Assembly: GCF_001043955.1 (NCBI RefSeq)
Contig: NZ_LABZ01000165.1
Coordinates: 1 to 63,762, forward strand
DNA length: 63,762 nucleotides
Source of the DNA: Methylobacterium tarhaniae
GTDB lineage: Bacteria; Pseudomonadota; Alphaproteobacteria; Rhizobiales; Beijerinckiaceae
Direction of reading: 5' to 3'
The position numbers were made by a program, and so were the translations under genes. Under the pieces are notes generated by a model. That model was given only the letters and a program-made list of their open reading frames with translations, did no database searches and was not told the origin of the DNA. Of this stretch, positions 1 to 8,837 are shown one piece after another (positions within the stretch are counted from its first letter, which is position 1; each line of letters opens with the position of its first letter).

Positions 1-69
1 TGCTCGGGCCTGCCCGAGATCGAGGTTGATGCTCGGGCCTGCCCGAAATCGAATCGATGCGTCGGCATC
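1..69. repeat. Palindromic intergenic repeat, left copies
   Basis: Two adjacent copies of a short palindromic element. The core CTCGGGC-ct-GCCCGAG lies at 3-18 and again at 32-47 with one changed end base. The second copy continues with ATCGAATCGAT and GATGC-GTCG-GCATC, each itself an inverted repeat. Positions 32-69 match 63725-63762 at the other end of the window in the same orientation, differing at 3 of 38 bases. It is probably a dispersed REP-like intergenic element; its function is unknown. Confidence 0.7.
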
Positions 70-133
70 CCGGGCCGGTGGTCTCGTCCGGAGACCGCGC
101 CGTGAGCGGCTCCGCGCGGCCATCCGGTGCTTG

Positions 134-168
134 CCCGCGGCCCCGCCGGACATGGGCGGGGCCGCGGG
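134..168 (-). terminator. GC-rich hairpin downstream of the RTX protease
   Basis: A perfect 14-bp inverted repeat (134-147 and 155-168) with a 7-base loop starts ten bases past the protease stop codon. No T-run follows on the minus strand, so it is either a weak intrinsic terminator or a 3' end stabiliser. It is the only structure seen between the left repeats and the protease gene. Confidence 0.5.
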
Positions 169-177
169 GTCGCCGCG

Positions 178-2913
178 TCACGCGAAGGTGAAGTTCGCCG
201 CCGAGAGGCTGCCGGCCTGCACGTTCTGCAGCGTGATGAGGTCACCCGCGCCGTAGGCGATCGTCAGGTTCGTGCCGTCCTGCCGGCTCGCCGCGAGCAC
301 CCCGCCGAAATCCACGAAGGCGCCGCCGTTGAACGCGATCACGTCCGCCTCGGTGCCGCCGGCCACGAAGTCGGTGATCTGGTCGAGCCCGTCGCCGGCG
401 CCGAAGGCGAAGACGTCGCTGCCCGCCCCGCCGGTGAGAACGTCGTCGCCGGCATTGCCGAACAGAAGGTCGGCGCCCGTATCGCCCGTCAGCGTGTCGC
501 GTCCCGCGCCGCCCGACAGGTCATCGGCATCGGCCCCGCCCGACAGGGTGTCGTCGCCCTCGCCGCCGAAGATCTGGTCGTTGCCGGCATCGCCCGTCAC
601 GTAGTCGTTGCCGTCGCCTCCCCAGATGGTGTCGTTGCCGTCCTCGCCATAGACGCCGTCGTTGCCGGCCTCGCCGAACAGCAGGTCGTCACCCACCTCG
701 CCGTGCACCTCGTCGTTGCCCGCCCCGCCCCGGGCCGTATCGTTGCCCGAGCCTGTACCGATGAAGTCGTTGCCCTGTTGGCCGGAGACCGAGTCGGCGC
801 CCTCGCTGCCGAACAGCGTGTCGTCGCCGGTGCCGCCATAGACGAGGTCGTCGCCGCTGCTGCCGTCGACCAGGTCGTCGCCGTCGTCGCCGAACAGCAG
901 GTCGTTGCCCGCCCCGCCCCGCACGGTGTCGCGGCCCCAGCCGCCCGAGCCGAAGTCGTTGCCGTCGCCGCCGGTCACGAGGTCGTCGCCATCCTGCCCG
1001 AGGACGAGGTCGTCGCCCCGTCCGCCCGACAGGCTGTCGGCGCCGCCGCCGCCCGCGAGCGTGTCGTTGCCGCGCCCGGCCGTCATCGTCTCGGCGTCGA
1101 CGGTGCCGGTCAGGCTGTCATTGCCGTCGCCGGTGGCGAGCCTGGCGAGCCGGGTGGTCTCATCGATGCGCGTGGCGATGCCCGCGATGGTGGCCTCGTG
1201 CCGGGCAAGGTCGATGACCGTGTCGCCGGTGACGGCGGCAGCGTTCAGACCGTGCGGGCCGGGCGCGGCGGCGATCACGGCGCGCGCGGCGTCGCTCCCG
1301 GCGAGGTGGCCGTAATCATCCGTGTAGATGAAGGTCTGGCCGGCATCCGCGGTGTCGCCCATCAGGGTGAGCGACGCTTTCAGGAGCAAGGCGCTCGTCT
1401 CGCTCCCGTTGGTGACATCGAGCCTCCAGGTGCCGGCATCCGCCATGACGCCCCAGTTCTGCACCGTATCGAAGGAGTAGGACAGCTTGGACGGCAGGCG
1501 GGCCTGGGTGGCATACGAGGCCGGATCCAGCAGCTTCGTCACCGTCCGTCCGTCCGGACCCGTGAGGGTCAATCCGACGCCCGCGATGTCGGAGGCGGGA
1601 ACGGTACCGTCAGCGGAGGGGAGCATCTGCATCTCGACCGTGACGACCGTGTGCTGGACGCGCATGGGATTCAGGAAGGACGCGGTCAGGCTGAGGCTGC
1701 CCTGGGATCCGACGGCGGTGCCGTTGTCCGAGGGGCCCTTCCACAGGATGGTCGTCTGCTTGAGATTGTCGTACGTGCTCTGCTTGGTCCAGCTCTCGGC
1801 GAGCCGCACCGCTGCCCTCGCGTCGATGAGGCCGAAGCCGAGATCGTCGTTGAACCGGTGGCCGCCGCCGTTCCAGTCGGTTGCGCCGTTGGTGTTCCAG
1901 GTCGCCACCCCGTCGGGAGTGCGGGCGCTGTAGGCCAGGATCTCCTGGACGTCCCGGTAGCCGAGGAGGGGATTGGCCTCCAGCATCAGCGCGACGACGC
2001 CGGTGGCGATCGGTGTCGCCGCCGAGGTGCCGTTGAAGCCGGAGCCGACCGCGTCGGTGTAGTCGCCGTCTGGGGCCGTGTTGTAGCCGGCGGTCCCGAG
2101 CAGGTCAGTGGTGACGATGCTGTTGATGTTGTTGGCGGTGGGCGGCACGCCGTCGGAGCTGACGCCGCTCCCGGGCGAGGCGACCAGCACGTTGGGACCC
2201 GGCGTCGAGTACGAGGTGACGGTCCCATCCGCGTTCGCCGCCGCCACGGTGATGACGTAGGGCGAATTGGTCTGTGGGGCAAACACCGTGTTGTCGCCCT
2301 CCTCCCGCGCGTTCCCGGCGGCGAACAGGTTGACGATGCCCAGCCCGGCGCGCCCCTGCTGCGCGAGCTTCAAATGCGCCGGTGAATGATAGATCTGGGC
2401 GGAGGTATACGCCATCGGGTCGTTACGAGAACTGCCGTCTCCCCAGCTGTTATTGACGACGGAAACGCCGTCCATCAGCATATACTGCACCGCTTCCATA
2501 TACGGATCTGGAGAGAACGGGCGTAGGCTTCCCTCATCGATGCCTGAGTAGCCGATCCCCTTGCTGCCGAAGGCGACTCCGACGACGCCCTGCCCGTTTT
2601 GCGCCGCCAGGATGAGGCCCATGCTCGCAGTGCCGTGGACCTCCTTGATGGTCCCGCGCTCGCTCTCGAGCGTGTTGTAGAACTTGTCCGCCAGCGCGTT
2701 GGGTGCGAGATCAGGATGGTCGAGTTCGAAACCACCGTCGAGGACGCCGACCACGACGCCCTTGCCGGTATAGTCCTTCCAGACCTCGGTGACGTTGATA
2801 TCGTTGCGGTACGCACCGTTCGCCTGGGGCAGGCCCATGATGTCCTGCCCGGTATTGAGCAGATGCCATTGCGAGCCGAACAACGGATCGTTGGGAACGT
2901 AGCCAGCGGTCAT
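178..2913 (-). CDS. Subtilisin-like serine protease with RTX repeats (S8 family)
   Basis: A predicted extracellular calcium-dependent protease of 911 residues. The subtilisin triad is visible: Asp59 in GVLDGG, His93 in VHGTASMG and Ser297 in NGTSAATP. A P-domain-like beta region follows (about 400-520), then roughly 28 nonapeptide RTX repeats of type GGxGxDxLx (about 593-850), and a C-terminal tail typical of type I secretion substrates. There is no Sec signal peptide, which fits type I export, but no ABC exporter or membrane-fusion gene is present in the window. An upstream ATG at 3000 would add 29 residues, but those codons are rich in AGG, AGA and CTA, unlike the rest. The ATG at 2913 has AGGA five bases upstream, so I chose it. 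Family call is firm; substrate is unknown. Confidence 0.9.
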   Translation of the reverse strand: MTAGYVPNDPLFGSQWHLLNTGQDIMGLPQANGAYRNDINVTEVWKDYTGKGVVVGVLDGGFELDHPDLAPNALADKFYNTLESERGTIKEVHGTASMGLILAAQNGQGVVGVAFGSKGIGYSGIDEGSLRPFSPDPYMEAVQYMLMDGVSVVNNSWGDGSSRNDPMAYTSAQIYHSPAHLKLAQQGRAGLGIVNLFAAGNAREEGDNTVFAPQTNSPYVITVAAANADGTVTSYSTPGPNVLVASPGSGVSSDGVPPTANNINSIVTTDLLGTAGYNTAPDGDYTDAVGSGFNGTSAATPIATGVVALMLEANPLLGYRDVQEILAYSARTPDGVATWNTNGATDWNGGGHRFNDDLGFGLIDARAAVRLAESWTKQSTYDNLKQTTILWKGPSDNGTAVGSQGSLSLTASFLNPMRVQHTVVTVEMQMLPSADGTVPASDIAGVGLTLTGPDGRTVTKLLDPASYATQARLPSKLSYSFDTVQNWGVMADAGTWRLDVTNGSETSALLLKASLTLMGDTADAGQTFIYTDDYGHLAGSDAARAVIAAAPGPHGLNAAAVTGDTVIDLARHEATIAGIATRIDETTRLARLATGDGNDSLTGTVDAETMTAGRGNDTLAGGGGADSLSGGRGDDLVLGQDGDDLVTGGDGNDFGSGGWGRDTVRGGAGNDLLFGDDGDDLVDGSSGDDLVYGGTGDDTLFGSEGADSVSGQQGNDFIGTGSGNDTARGGAGNDEVHGEVGDDLLFGEAGNDGVYGEDGNDTIWGGDGNDYVTGDAGNDQIFGGEGDDTLSGGADADDLSGGAGRDTLTGDTGADLLFGNAGDDVLTGGAGSDVFAFGAGDGLDQITDFVAGGTEADVIAFNGGAFVDFGGVLAASRQDGTNLTIAYGAGDLITLQNVQAGSLSAANFTFA
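395..1137 (-). repeat. RTX nonapeptide repeat-coding region
   Basis: DNA with a 27-base period inside the protease gene, encoding tandem GGxGxDxLx calcium-binding repeats that fold as a parallel beta-roll. The periodicity also creates the long open frames seen on the opposite strand here. Confidence 0.85.
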
Positions 2914-3227
2914 GGATCCTGCACTCGTCAAGGCGGACGGCCTCTTCGGAGCGAAGCGTAGCCGTAGTCTTGCCGTAGCAGGCCTATTCAGAAGATACAA
3001 GAGATCCTATACAACAGGGAACAAATGCGAATATATTCGCAACTTGAACAATATTAGCACTGGCGGCGATCGATCAGCATCGGCCATATTCATTAAATAA
3101 TGATTAACCATGTATCACGATGCAATCCGGGACAAGGCTCGCGGCCGGGCGCCCACCGCCAGCGAACCGGGGCTCCACCATGCGGGCCGGCGGGACGAGC
3201 CCCGGACACCATCGTCCGGACCTCGTC
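2914..3227 (-). promoter_or_regulatory. AT-rich upstream region of the protease with a 16-bp palindrome
   Basis: This gap holds no gene. About 2990-3110 is strikingly AT-rich compared with its surroundings and contains a perfect 16-bp palindrome, TGCGAATATATTCGCA, at 3026-3041, about 113 bases upstream of the chosen protease start. A second AT-rich stretch lies at 3093-3106. It most likely carries the protease promoter and a dimeric regulator site. The rest, up to the chemoreceptor stop codon, shows nothing recognisable. Confidence 0.5.
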
Positions 3228-4919
3228 TCACGCTGCCCGGACGGTCGCCAGAAAGCGGGCGACCTCGGCCGAGAGATGCTCGGATTGTCGCGACAATTCG
3301 GAGGCCGAGGCCAGCACCTGGTGCGCGGCCGCGCCCGTATCCTCGGAGGCGCGCGCCACGCCCGCGATGTTGCCGGTCACCTCGGAGGTGCCGCCCGCCG
3401 CCTGCGCCACGTTGCGGACGATCTCCTGGGTCGCCGCGCCCTGCTGATCCACCGCCGAGGCGATGGCGGCCGCGACGCCGTTGATCTCCTGAATCCGCCC
3501 GGTGATGCCCCCGATGGCGCCGACGGCCTGGCTGGTCACGGCCTGGACCTGGCCGATGCGCTGGCCGATCTCCTCGGTGGCCTTCGCCGTCTGGGATGCC
3601 AGTTCCTTCACCTCTGCCGCCACCACGGCAAAGCCGCGCCCCGCCGCACCGGCCCGGGCCGCCTCGATCGTGGCGTTCAGCGCCAGCAGATTGGTTTGGC
3701 CGGCGATGGTCGAGATCATCCCGACCATGGCGCCGATCTGCTCGGCGGCCTGGGCGAGCTCCTGCACCAGCTGCGAGGTCTGGCCGGCCTCGGCCGTGGC
3801 AGCCTGGGCGAGGCCCGCCGAGCCGGCGACCTGCCGGCCGATTTCCTGCACGGCGGATCCCAGCTCCTCGGTCGCCGCCGCCACCGTGCCGACATTGGCG
3901 GCGGCTTCCTCGGCCGCCGCCGCGACCGCCGTCGATTGCGCCGCGGTCTCGGCCGCCGTCGCGGTCAGCTGCTGGGCCGTCGCCTGAAGCTCGGTGGCCG
4001 AGGATGACACGATGCCGACGATGCCGCCCACCGCACGCTCGAACCCGTCGGCCAGCTCCATCATCGTGCGCTTGCGCTCGCTCGCGGCGGCCTCGGCGGC
4101 GATGCGCCGGACCTCCTCCTCCTCGGCGGCCTTCTGCGCCACCATGGTCCGGATACCCTCGACGGCGCGGCCGACCGTGCCGATCTCGTCGCCGCGCCGG
4201 GCCTCCTCGATCTCCGCCACGGTCTCGCCGTGCGCCATGCGCCGCAGGACCGCGACCAGGCTGCCGAGTGGGCGCGTGATGCCCAGGACCGCGATCACGA
4301 CCGCCGCGAAAAGGCCGGCCAGCATGCCCGCGGCGCTGAAGGCGATCAGGCCGTGGCGGGTGGCATTGGTCTGGTCGGTCAGGGCGTCCGAGTTCGCCTC
4401 CATGTAGCCGCGGATGTCGTCGGCGAGCCGGGCGCCCTCGGCGACCATGGCCTGGAAGGTCGGGTCGATGTCCCGATGCACGAGATCGATGGCTTCGGCG
4501 TTGCGGTTGGCGGCACCGAGGCGGCGCACCTCGGAGACGTTCCGGACGAAGCGGTCGAGGCGGCCGGCCTGCTCGTCGATCCGGCTCGCGAAGGAAGGGG
4601 CCTCGGCGCGCAGGTCGGAGAGCATCTTGGCAACGTGCGGCAGGGCCGTCTCGAAGCCCGCATTGGCGGCCTGCATCTGATCGCGCTCGGTCTCGGCGAT
4701 GATCCGGTAGACCCAGTAATTGAGTTCGAAGACCAGGCGGTTCGCGCGCCGGGCGGTCGCGACGGCGCGAGCCTCACGATTGATGAAGAGGCTGTATGCA
4801 TCGTCGATCACGGTCATCCGCCCCTGGGCGTACCAGACGCATCCCCCGACGATCACGCCGATCAAGGCGATGATGGCCGAGATCTTGGGCAAGATCTTGA
4901 TGTTGGACAAGCGCAGCAT
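3228..4919 (-). CDS. Methyl-accepting chemotaxis protein
   Basis: A transmembrane chemoreceptor of 563 residues. An N-terminal membrane helix (about 8-28) is followed by an all-helical sensing domain of about 150 residues, a second membrane helix (about 185-208), a HAMP linker beginning ITRPLGSL, and a long coiled-coil signalling domain. The hairpin tip, around AARAGAAGRGFAVVAAEVK, is the conserved CheA/CheW contact. The start at 4919 is chosen over 4937 because GGGGGGTG lies just upstream of it and nothing lies before the other. No che genes are nearby, so it is a dispersed receptor. Its last 25 residues closely resemble those of the broken receptor at 58018-58628, indicating a paralogous family. 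Ligand unknown. Confidence 0.93.
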   Translation of the reverse strand: MLRLSNIKILPKISAIIALIGVIVGGCVWYAQGRMTVIDDAYSLFINREARAVATARRANRLVFELNYWVYRIIAETERDQMQAANAGFETALPHVAKMLSDLRAEAPSFASRIDEQAGRLDRFVRNVSEVRRLGAANRNAEAIDLVHRDIDPTFQAMVAEGARLADDIRGYMEANSDALTDQTNATRHGLIAFSAAGMLAGLFAAVVIAVLGITRPLGSLVAVLRRMAHGETVAEIEEARRGDEIGTVGRAVEGIRTMVAQKAAEEEEVRRIAAEAAASERKRTMMELADGFERAVGGIVGIVSSSATELQATAQQLTATAAETAAQSTAVAAAAEEAAANVGTVAAATEELGSAVQEIGRQVAGSAGLAQAATAEAGQTSQLVQELAQAAEQIGAMVGMISTIAGQTNLLALNATIEAARAGAAGRGFAVVAAEVKELASQTAKATEEIGQRIGQVQAVTSQAVGAIGGITGRIQEINGVAAAIASAVDQQGAATQEIVRNVAQAAGGTSEVTGNIAGVARASEDTGAAAHQVLASASELSRQSEHLSAEVARFLATVRAA

Positions 4920-5431
4920 GTGACACCCCCCGATCACTCATGATTTGAATTAGCGTGGTAAATATTCGCTGAATCCGCAGGGGAAGGGTGATGCTCGCGG
5001 GCCTTGCATCGTCACGCAGCAGGGCTTCGATCGCGCGTCCAGTGCGCATCCGGGCACTCACAGTGCAGCGCTTCGGCACGCCATGTCCCATGACGGCAAG
5101 CGGTTCTCGACCATCCCGTGGATCGCCCGGTTCGGACTGTTCCTGCGGCTTGGGGTCCTGCGTGCGGCACGAAGATCGACTATAGGACTAAAATCTTATC
5201 TTGCGGACGTTCGTTCGCGGACCGGGCAACGGACCTTCGCCGCCTTTCGCCATATCCGGAAACGCCGGCCGTGGCGGACGGGGGGCGATGCACGCGTGGC
5301 CGTCCGCGCCCAGGTCGGCTGGGATGGCGCCGTCCGGCGCGATAAGCTGAGCCGTCATCCGAAGACCCCGATCCGGGTCTCACCGATCGGCCCTCTCGCC
5401 TCGAAGGCAGCCTCGTGTTGATCGCCTCCCC
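4920..5431. other. Intergenic region without a recognisable gene
   Basis: About 510 bases between the divergent chemoreceptor and AEC transporter genes. Open frames occur on both strands but have poor codon usage and resemble no family I know. A relatively AT-rich patch around 5178-5205 (ctataggactaaaatctt) may hold a promoter for the transporter. No strong palindromes were seen. Confidence 0.5.
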
Positions 5432-6364
5432 ATGACCGGCGCCGTCCTGCTGGCGCTCCTGCCGGTCGTCCTCCTCACCGCCCTCGGCCTCACCCTGCGC
5501 CGCCGCCGCTTCCTCGCCGAGAGCTTCTGGCCGCAGGCCGAGCGGCTCGGATACTTCGTGCTGCTGCCGAGCCTGTTCTTCCACAGCCTCGCCACCGCGC
5601 GGGTCGAGGGGGTGCCGGTGGGGGCGCTCGCCCTGACGCTGATCCTCTCGACCGTGATCGTGGCCGGCCTCGTCGTCGGCTTACGGCCGCTGATCCGGGT
5701 CGACGGCCCGGCCTTCACCTCGGTGTTCCAGGGCAGCGTGCGGTTCAACAACTATGTCGGGGTCACGCTCGCGGCCGGCCTGTTCGGCACGCAAGGCATC
5801 GCGCTGGCGGCGATCTGCAACGCGGCGATCGTGCCGACGGTCAACATCCTGTGCGTGCTGGTCTTCGCCCGCCACGGCGCGGCGCGGCTGTCGCCGCGGG
5901 GCGTCGCCAGGCAACTCGTCACCAACCCGCTGATCGTGTCGTCACTCGGTGGGATGGCGTTCCAGCTCCTCGGCTGGGGCATTCCCGTGGGGCTGGAGCC
6001 GGCGATGCGCACGCTCGGCGCCGCCTCGCTGCCGATCGGCCTGCTCTGCGTCGGGGCCGCGCTCGACTTCACGGGGGCGCGGGCCTGGGTGGGGCCGGTC
6101 ATGTCGGCCTCACTGATGAAGTTCCTGGCGATGCCGGCGGCCACCCTGGCCGTTGCCCTGAGCCTCGGGCTGCACGGGCCGGCCCTGACCACGGCCCTGC
6201 TGTTCCAGGTGCTGCCCACCGCCTCCTCGGCCTACATCCTGGCGCGCCAGCTCGGCGGCGATGCGCCGCTGATGGCCGGGATCACGGCGGTGCAGACCGT
6301 GCTCGCGCTCGTGGCGATGCCGCTGGTGCTGATCGGCCTGTCGGTCTTCGTACTGATGGGGTGA
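5432..6364 (+). CDS. AEC family transporter (auxin efflux carrier / malonate permease type)
   Basis: An inner-membrane secondary carrier of 310 residues, the usual length of bacterial AEC proteins. It has about ten hydrophobic segments in two five-helix halves, beginning MTGAVLLALLPVVLLTALG. Family members export or import organic anions such as malonate or auxin-like acids; the substrate here cannot be read from sequence. It is transcribed alone and converges on rpoH, with a stack of hairpins between the two stop codons. Its start is only weakly supported by a ribosome site. Confidence 0.85.
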   Translation: MTGAVLLALLPVVLLTALGLTLRRRRFLAESFWPQAERLGYFVLLPSLFFHSLATARVEGVPVGALALTLILSTVIVAGLVVGLRPLIRVDGPAFTSVFQGSVRFNNYVGVTLAAGLFGTQGIALAAICNAAIVPTVNILCVLVFARHGAARLSPRGVARQLVTNPLIVSSLGGMAFQLLGWGIPVGLEPAMRTLGAASLPIGLLCVGAALDFTGARAWVGPVMSASLMKFLAMPAATLAVALSLGLHGPALTTALLFQVLPTASSAYILARQLGGDAPLMAGITAVQTVLALVAMPLVLIGLSVFVLMG

Positions 6365-6365
6365 G

Positions 6366-6423
6366 ACCGGTCCTTCCGGACCGGTGCCGATCCTCCGGAT
6401 CGGGGGCCGGCCGTCAGGCCGGC
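6366..6423. terminator. Three consecutive hairpins between convergent AEC transporter and rpoH genes
   Basis: Three perfect small inverted repeats follow one another: ACCGGTCC-ttcc-GGACCGGT (6366-6385), CCGATCC-tcc-GGATCGG (6387-6403) and GCCGGCC-gtca-GGCCGGC (6406-6423). The third includes the rpoH stop codon. The array can fold in transcripts from either side, so it is probably a bidirectional terminator. Confidence 0.6.
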
Positions 6424-7304
6424 ACCCCCGCCCGCGGCGCCTCGCGGGTGGCGAGGTTGCGCTTGACCGCGTCCTGGACCTTCTCGAAGGCCCGCACCTC
6501 GATCTGCCGCACCCGCTCGCGGGAGACGCCGAACTCGCTGGAGAGGTCCTCCAGGGTGATCGGGTCGTCGGCGAGGCGGCGGGCCTCGAAGATCCGGCGC
6601 TCCCGCGGGTTGAGCACGCCGAGCGCGTCCTTGAGGGCGGCGAGGCGGTTCTGCCCCTCCTCCTCGCGGGCGAGCACGGTCTCCTGGGTCGGGCTGTCGT
6701 CGACGAGCCAGTCCTGCCACTCGCCCTCGCCCTCCTCGCGCAACGGCGCGTTGAGCGACGCGTCGCCGCCGAGGCGGCGGTTCATGTCGATCACGTCCTG
6801 CTCGGGCACGCCGAGGCGGGTGGCGATCTGCTTGACCTGGTCGGGGCGCAGGTCGCCCTCGTCGAGGGCGGAGATGCGGCCCTTGGCCTTGCGCAGGTTG
6901 AAGAACAGCTTCTTCTGGTTCGCGGTGGTGCCCATCTTCACGAGCGACCACGAGCGCAGGATGTATTCTTGAATCGCCGCCTTGATCCACCACATCGCAT
7001 AGGTGGCGAGGCGGAAGCCCTTGTCGGGATCGAAGCGCTTGACGGCCTGCATCAGGCCGACATTGCCCTCGGAGACCACCTCGCCGATCGGCAGGCCGTA
7101 GCCGCGATAGCCCATGGCGATCTTGGCCACGAGCCGCAGGTGGGAGGTCACGAGCTTGTGGGCGGCGTCACGATCGCCATGTTCGCGCCAGCTCTTGGCG
7201 AGCATGTATTCCTCCGTCGGCTCCAGCATCGGAAACCGGCGGATCTCGTCGAGGTAGCGCGACAGGCCCCCTTCGTTGGCGAGCACGGGAAGTGCAGCAG
7301 CCAT
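6414..7304 (-). CDS. rpoH: RNA polymerase heat-shock sigma factor RpoH (sigma-32)
   Basis: An alternative sigma factor of 296 residues directing RNA polymerase to heat-shock promoters. Region 2 is well conserved (EGNVGLMQAVKRFDPDKGF, then YAMWWIKAAIQEYILRSWS), and the RpoH box QKKLFFNLRK distinguishes it from other group 2/3 sigma factors. Region 4 ends in a helix-turn-helix around FGVSRERVRQIEVRAFEKV. The start at 7304 has a strong CAGGAGG upstream; the longer open frame to 7430 adds sequence unlike the family. The gene lies downstream of rluD on the same strand, an arrangement usual in alphaproteobacteria. Several rpoH paralogues are common in this group, so it may not be the only copy. Confidence 0.96.
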   Translation of the reverse strand: MAAALPVLANEGGLSRYLDEIRRFPMLEPTEEYMLAKSWREHGDRDAAHKLVTSHLRLVAKIAMGYRGYGLPIGEVVSEGNVGLMQAVKRFDPDKGFRLATYAMWWIKAAIQEYILRSWSLVKMGTTANQKKLFFNLRKAKGRISALDEGDLRPDQVKQIATRLGVPEQDVIDMNRRLGGDASLNAPLREEGEGEWQDWLVDDSPTQETVLAREEEGQNRLAALKDALGVLNPRERRIFEARRLADDPITLEDLSSEFGVSRERVRQIEVRAFEKVQDAVKRNLATREAPRAGVPA

Positions 7305-7564
7305 TCCAACCTCCTGAAAGCTCCCCGCGAAGACATGGGCGAGCGCGAACGACCTCCCGTTGGCCGGTCGTTCGATCTGCCACACTAGCAGAGAGCGGCC
7401 CGGCCCGGTAGCGACGGGTGTCGCCACCAACGCGTGAGGCGCCGTTTTGTGCTGCCGTGGCGGTTCGCCGCGTGCGGTGCCGCACTGCCCTAGAGTGAGC
7501 GCAAGCCCGCTCCCTCGTCAATGAGACGTGCGACACGGGCGTTCTCATCCCGAACCGTGTCCGT

Positions 7565-8554
7565 TCAGGGCGTCAGCGCCGCGATCAGCCGGGCCATGTC
7601 GGGCGGCGGCGGGCTCTCGAAGCGCATCGATTCGCCGGTGCGGGGATGGCGGAAGCCGAGCAGGGCCGCGTGCAGGGCCTGGCGGCCGAGATCGGCAAGG
7701 GCTTGGCGCGCGTCGGGTTCGAGGCGGTTGGCCTTGGTGCGGAACGCCGCGCCGTAGACCGCGTCCCCGAGCAACGGGTGTCCCTTGTGGGCGAGGTGGA
7801 CGCGAATCTGATGGGTGCGCCCGGTCTCCAGCCGGCAGCGCACCAGCCCCACCGGCTCCTGCGTCCCGAGCATGGCTTCGATGCGGTAATGGGTGATCGC
7901 GTGGCGGCCGCGGCCCTCCCGCACCACCGCGATCTTCTCCCGGTTGCGCTCCGAGCGGGCCAGCGCCGCGTCGATCGTGCCGGTGGCGGGTTCGGGGAAG
8001 CCCCAGACCAGAGCCAGATAGGCCCGCTCCAGGGGCCCGGTGCGGCCGTGATCGGCGAATTGCGCCGAGAGGTCCTGGTGGGCGAGGTCGGTCTTGGCCA
8101 CCACCATCAGGCCGGTCGTGTCCTTGTCGAGGCGGTGGACGATGCCGGGCCGCGCGACGCCGCCGATGCCCGACAGGCTCGCGCCGCAATGGGCGAGCAG
8201 CGCGTTGACGAGCGTGCCGCTGTCGTTGCCCGCGCCCGGATGGACGACGAGCCCGGCCGGCTTGTCGATCACGATCAGGTCGTCGTCCTCGTAGACCACC
8301 GCGAGGTCGCGGGCCTCCGGCTCCGGCTCGGCCGGGCGCGGCGGCGGCACCGTCACGGCGACGCGCCGGCCGGGCGCGACCTTGGCGGAGGGATCGCCGA
8401 TGGCGGCATCCTCCAGGGTCACCTGCCCCTCGCGGATCAGCGCCTGAAGGCGGCTGCGCGACAGGTCCGGCCACAGCCGCGCCAGGGCCCGGTCCAGGCG
8501 CTCGCTCCCCTCCCCCGGCGGGATCACTCCCTCCCGCAGCTCGGCCTCGCTCAA
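7565..8554 (-). CDS. rluD: RluA/RluD family 23S rRNA pseudouridine synthase
   Basis: An enzyme of 329 residues predicted to isomerise uridines of 23S rRNA helix 69. An N-terminal S4 RNA-binding domain (about 15-70) is followed by the RluA catalytic domain with the signature HRLDKDTTG, whose Asp is the nucleophile. RTHQIRVH and LLGDAVYG are also conserved. It lies about 260 bases upstream of rpoH on the same strand, with a long spacer that probably carries the rpoH promoter. Assignment to RluD rather than RluC or RluA rests on length, the S4 domain and the neighbour rpoH. Confidence 0.92.
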   Translation of the reverse strand: MSEAELREGVIPPGEGSERLDRALARLWPDLSRSRLQALIREGQVTLEDAAIGDPSAKVAPGRRVAVTVPPPRPAEPEPEARDLAVVYEDDDLIVIDKPAGLVVHPGAGNDSGTLVNALLAHCGASLSGIGGVARPGIVHRLDKDTTGLMVVAKTDLAHQDLSAQFADHGRTGPLERAYLALVWGFPEPATGTIDAALARSERNREKIAVVREGRGRHAITHYRIEAMLGTQEPVGLVRCRLETGRTHQIRVHLAHKGHPLLGDAVYGAAFRTKANRLEPDARQALADLGRQALHAALLGFRHPRTGESMRFESPPPPDMARLIAALTP

Positions 8555-8656
8555 TCCGTCTCTCCCGCGGCATCATCCGAAAACGCAGCCGGGATACGAT
8601 TTCGGGCTTGTGCCCGTCCAGGCCCCTGGCTATACAGCCGCCATCCCGCCGGGCCA

Positions 8657-8732
8657 GCTCCCATCGTCTAGCGGTCTAGGACGTCGCCCTCTCACGGCGA
8701 AAACAGGGGTTCGAGTCCCCTTGGGAGCGCCA
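8657..8732 (+). tRNA. tRNA-Glu (anticodon CTC)
   Basis: A full cloverleaf is visible. The acceptor stem GCTCCCA pairs with TGGGAGC. The anticodon stem TCGCC/GGCGA encloses loop CTCTCAC, giving anticodon CTC for GAG codons. The T arm is AGGGG-TTCGAGT-CCCCT, and CCA is encoded at 8730-8732. A decayed gene fragment lies directly downstream, which fits tRNA ends as recombination sites. Confidence 0.95.
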
Positions 8733-8837
8733 CCGGCCGGAGATCTTTTCGGATTTCGTTTTGTGTCCATGGTGTGCTTCGGGCACGCGGCGCATCGCTC
8801 CGTTTAACCTTCTCCCTTTCTGACGACCGGCATCGCA

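Noticed and set aside
595..1080. Short periodic repeats resembling a CRISPR array
   Set aside because: The 27-base period is the coding repeat of the RTX nonapeptides, with no invariant repeat or unique spacers.
127..2385. 752-residue open frame on the plus strand
   Set aside because: Antisense shadow of the RTX protease; the repeated valine/alanine pattern is the complement of the GGxGxD repeats.
3001..3227. Small plus-strand open frames upstream of the protease
   Set aside because: Poor codon usage in an AT-rich promoter region and no family resemblance.
5180..5584. 134-residue minus-strand open frame overlapping the AEC gene
   Set aside because: Overlaps the transporter N-terminus and is Arg/Gly/Gln-rich shadow sequence.
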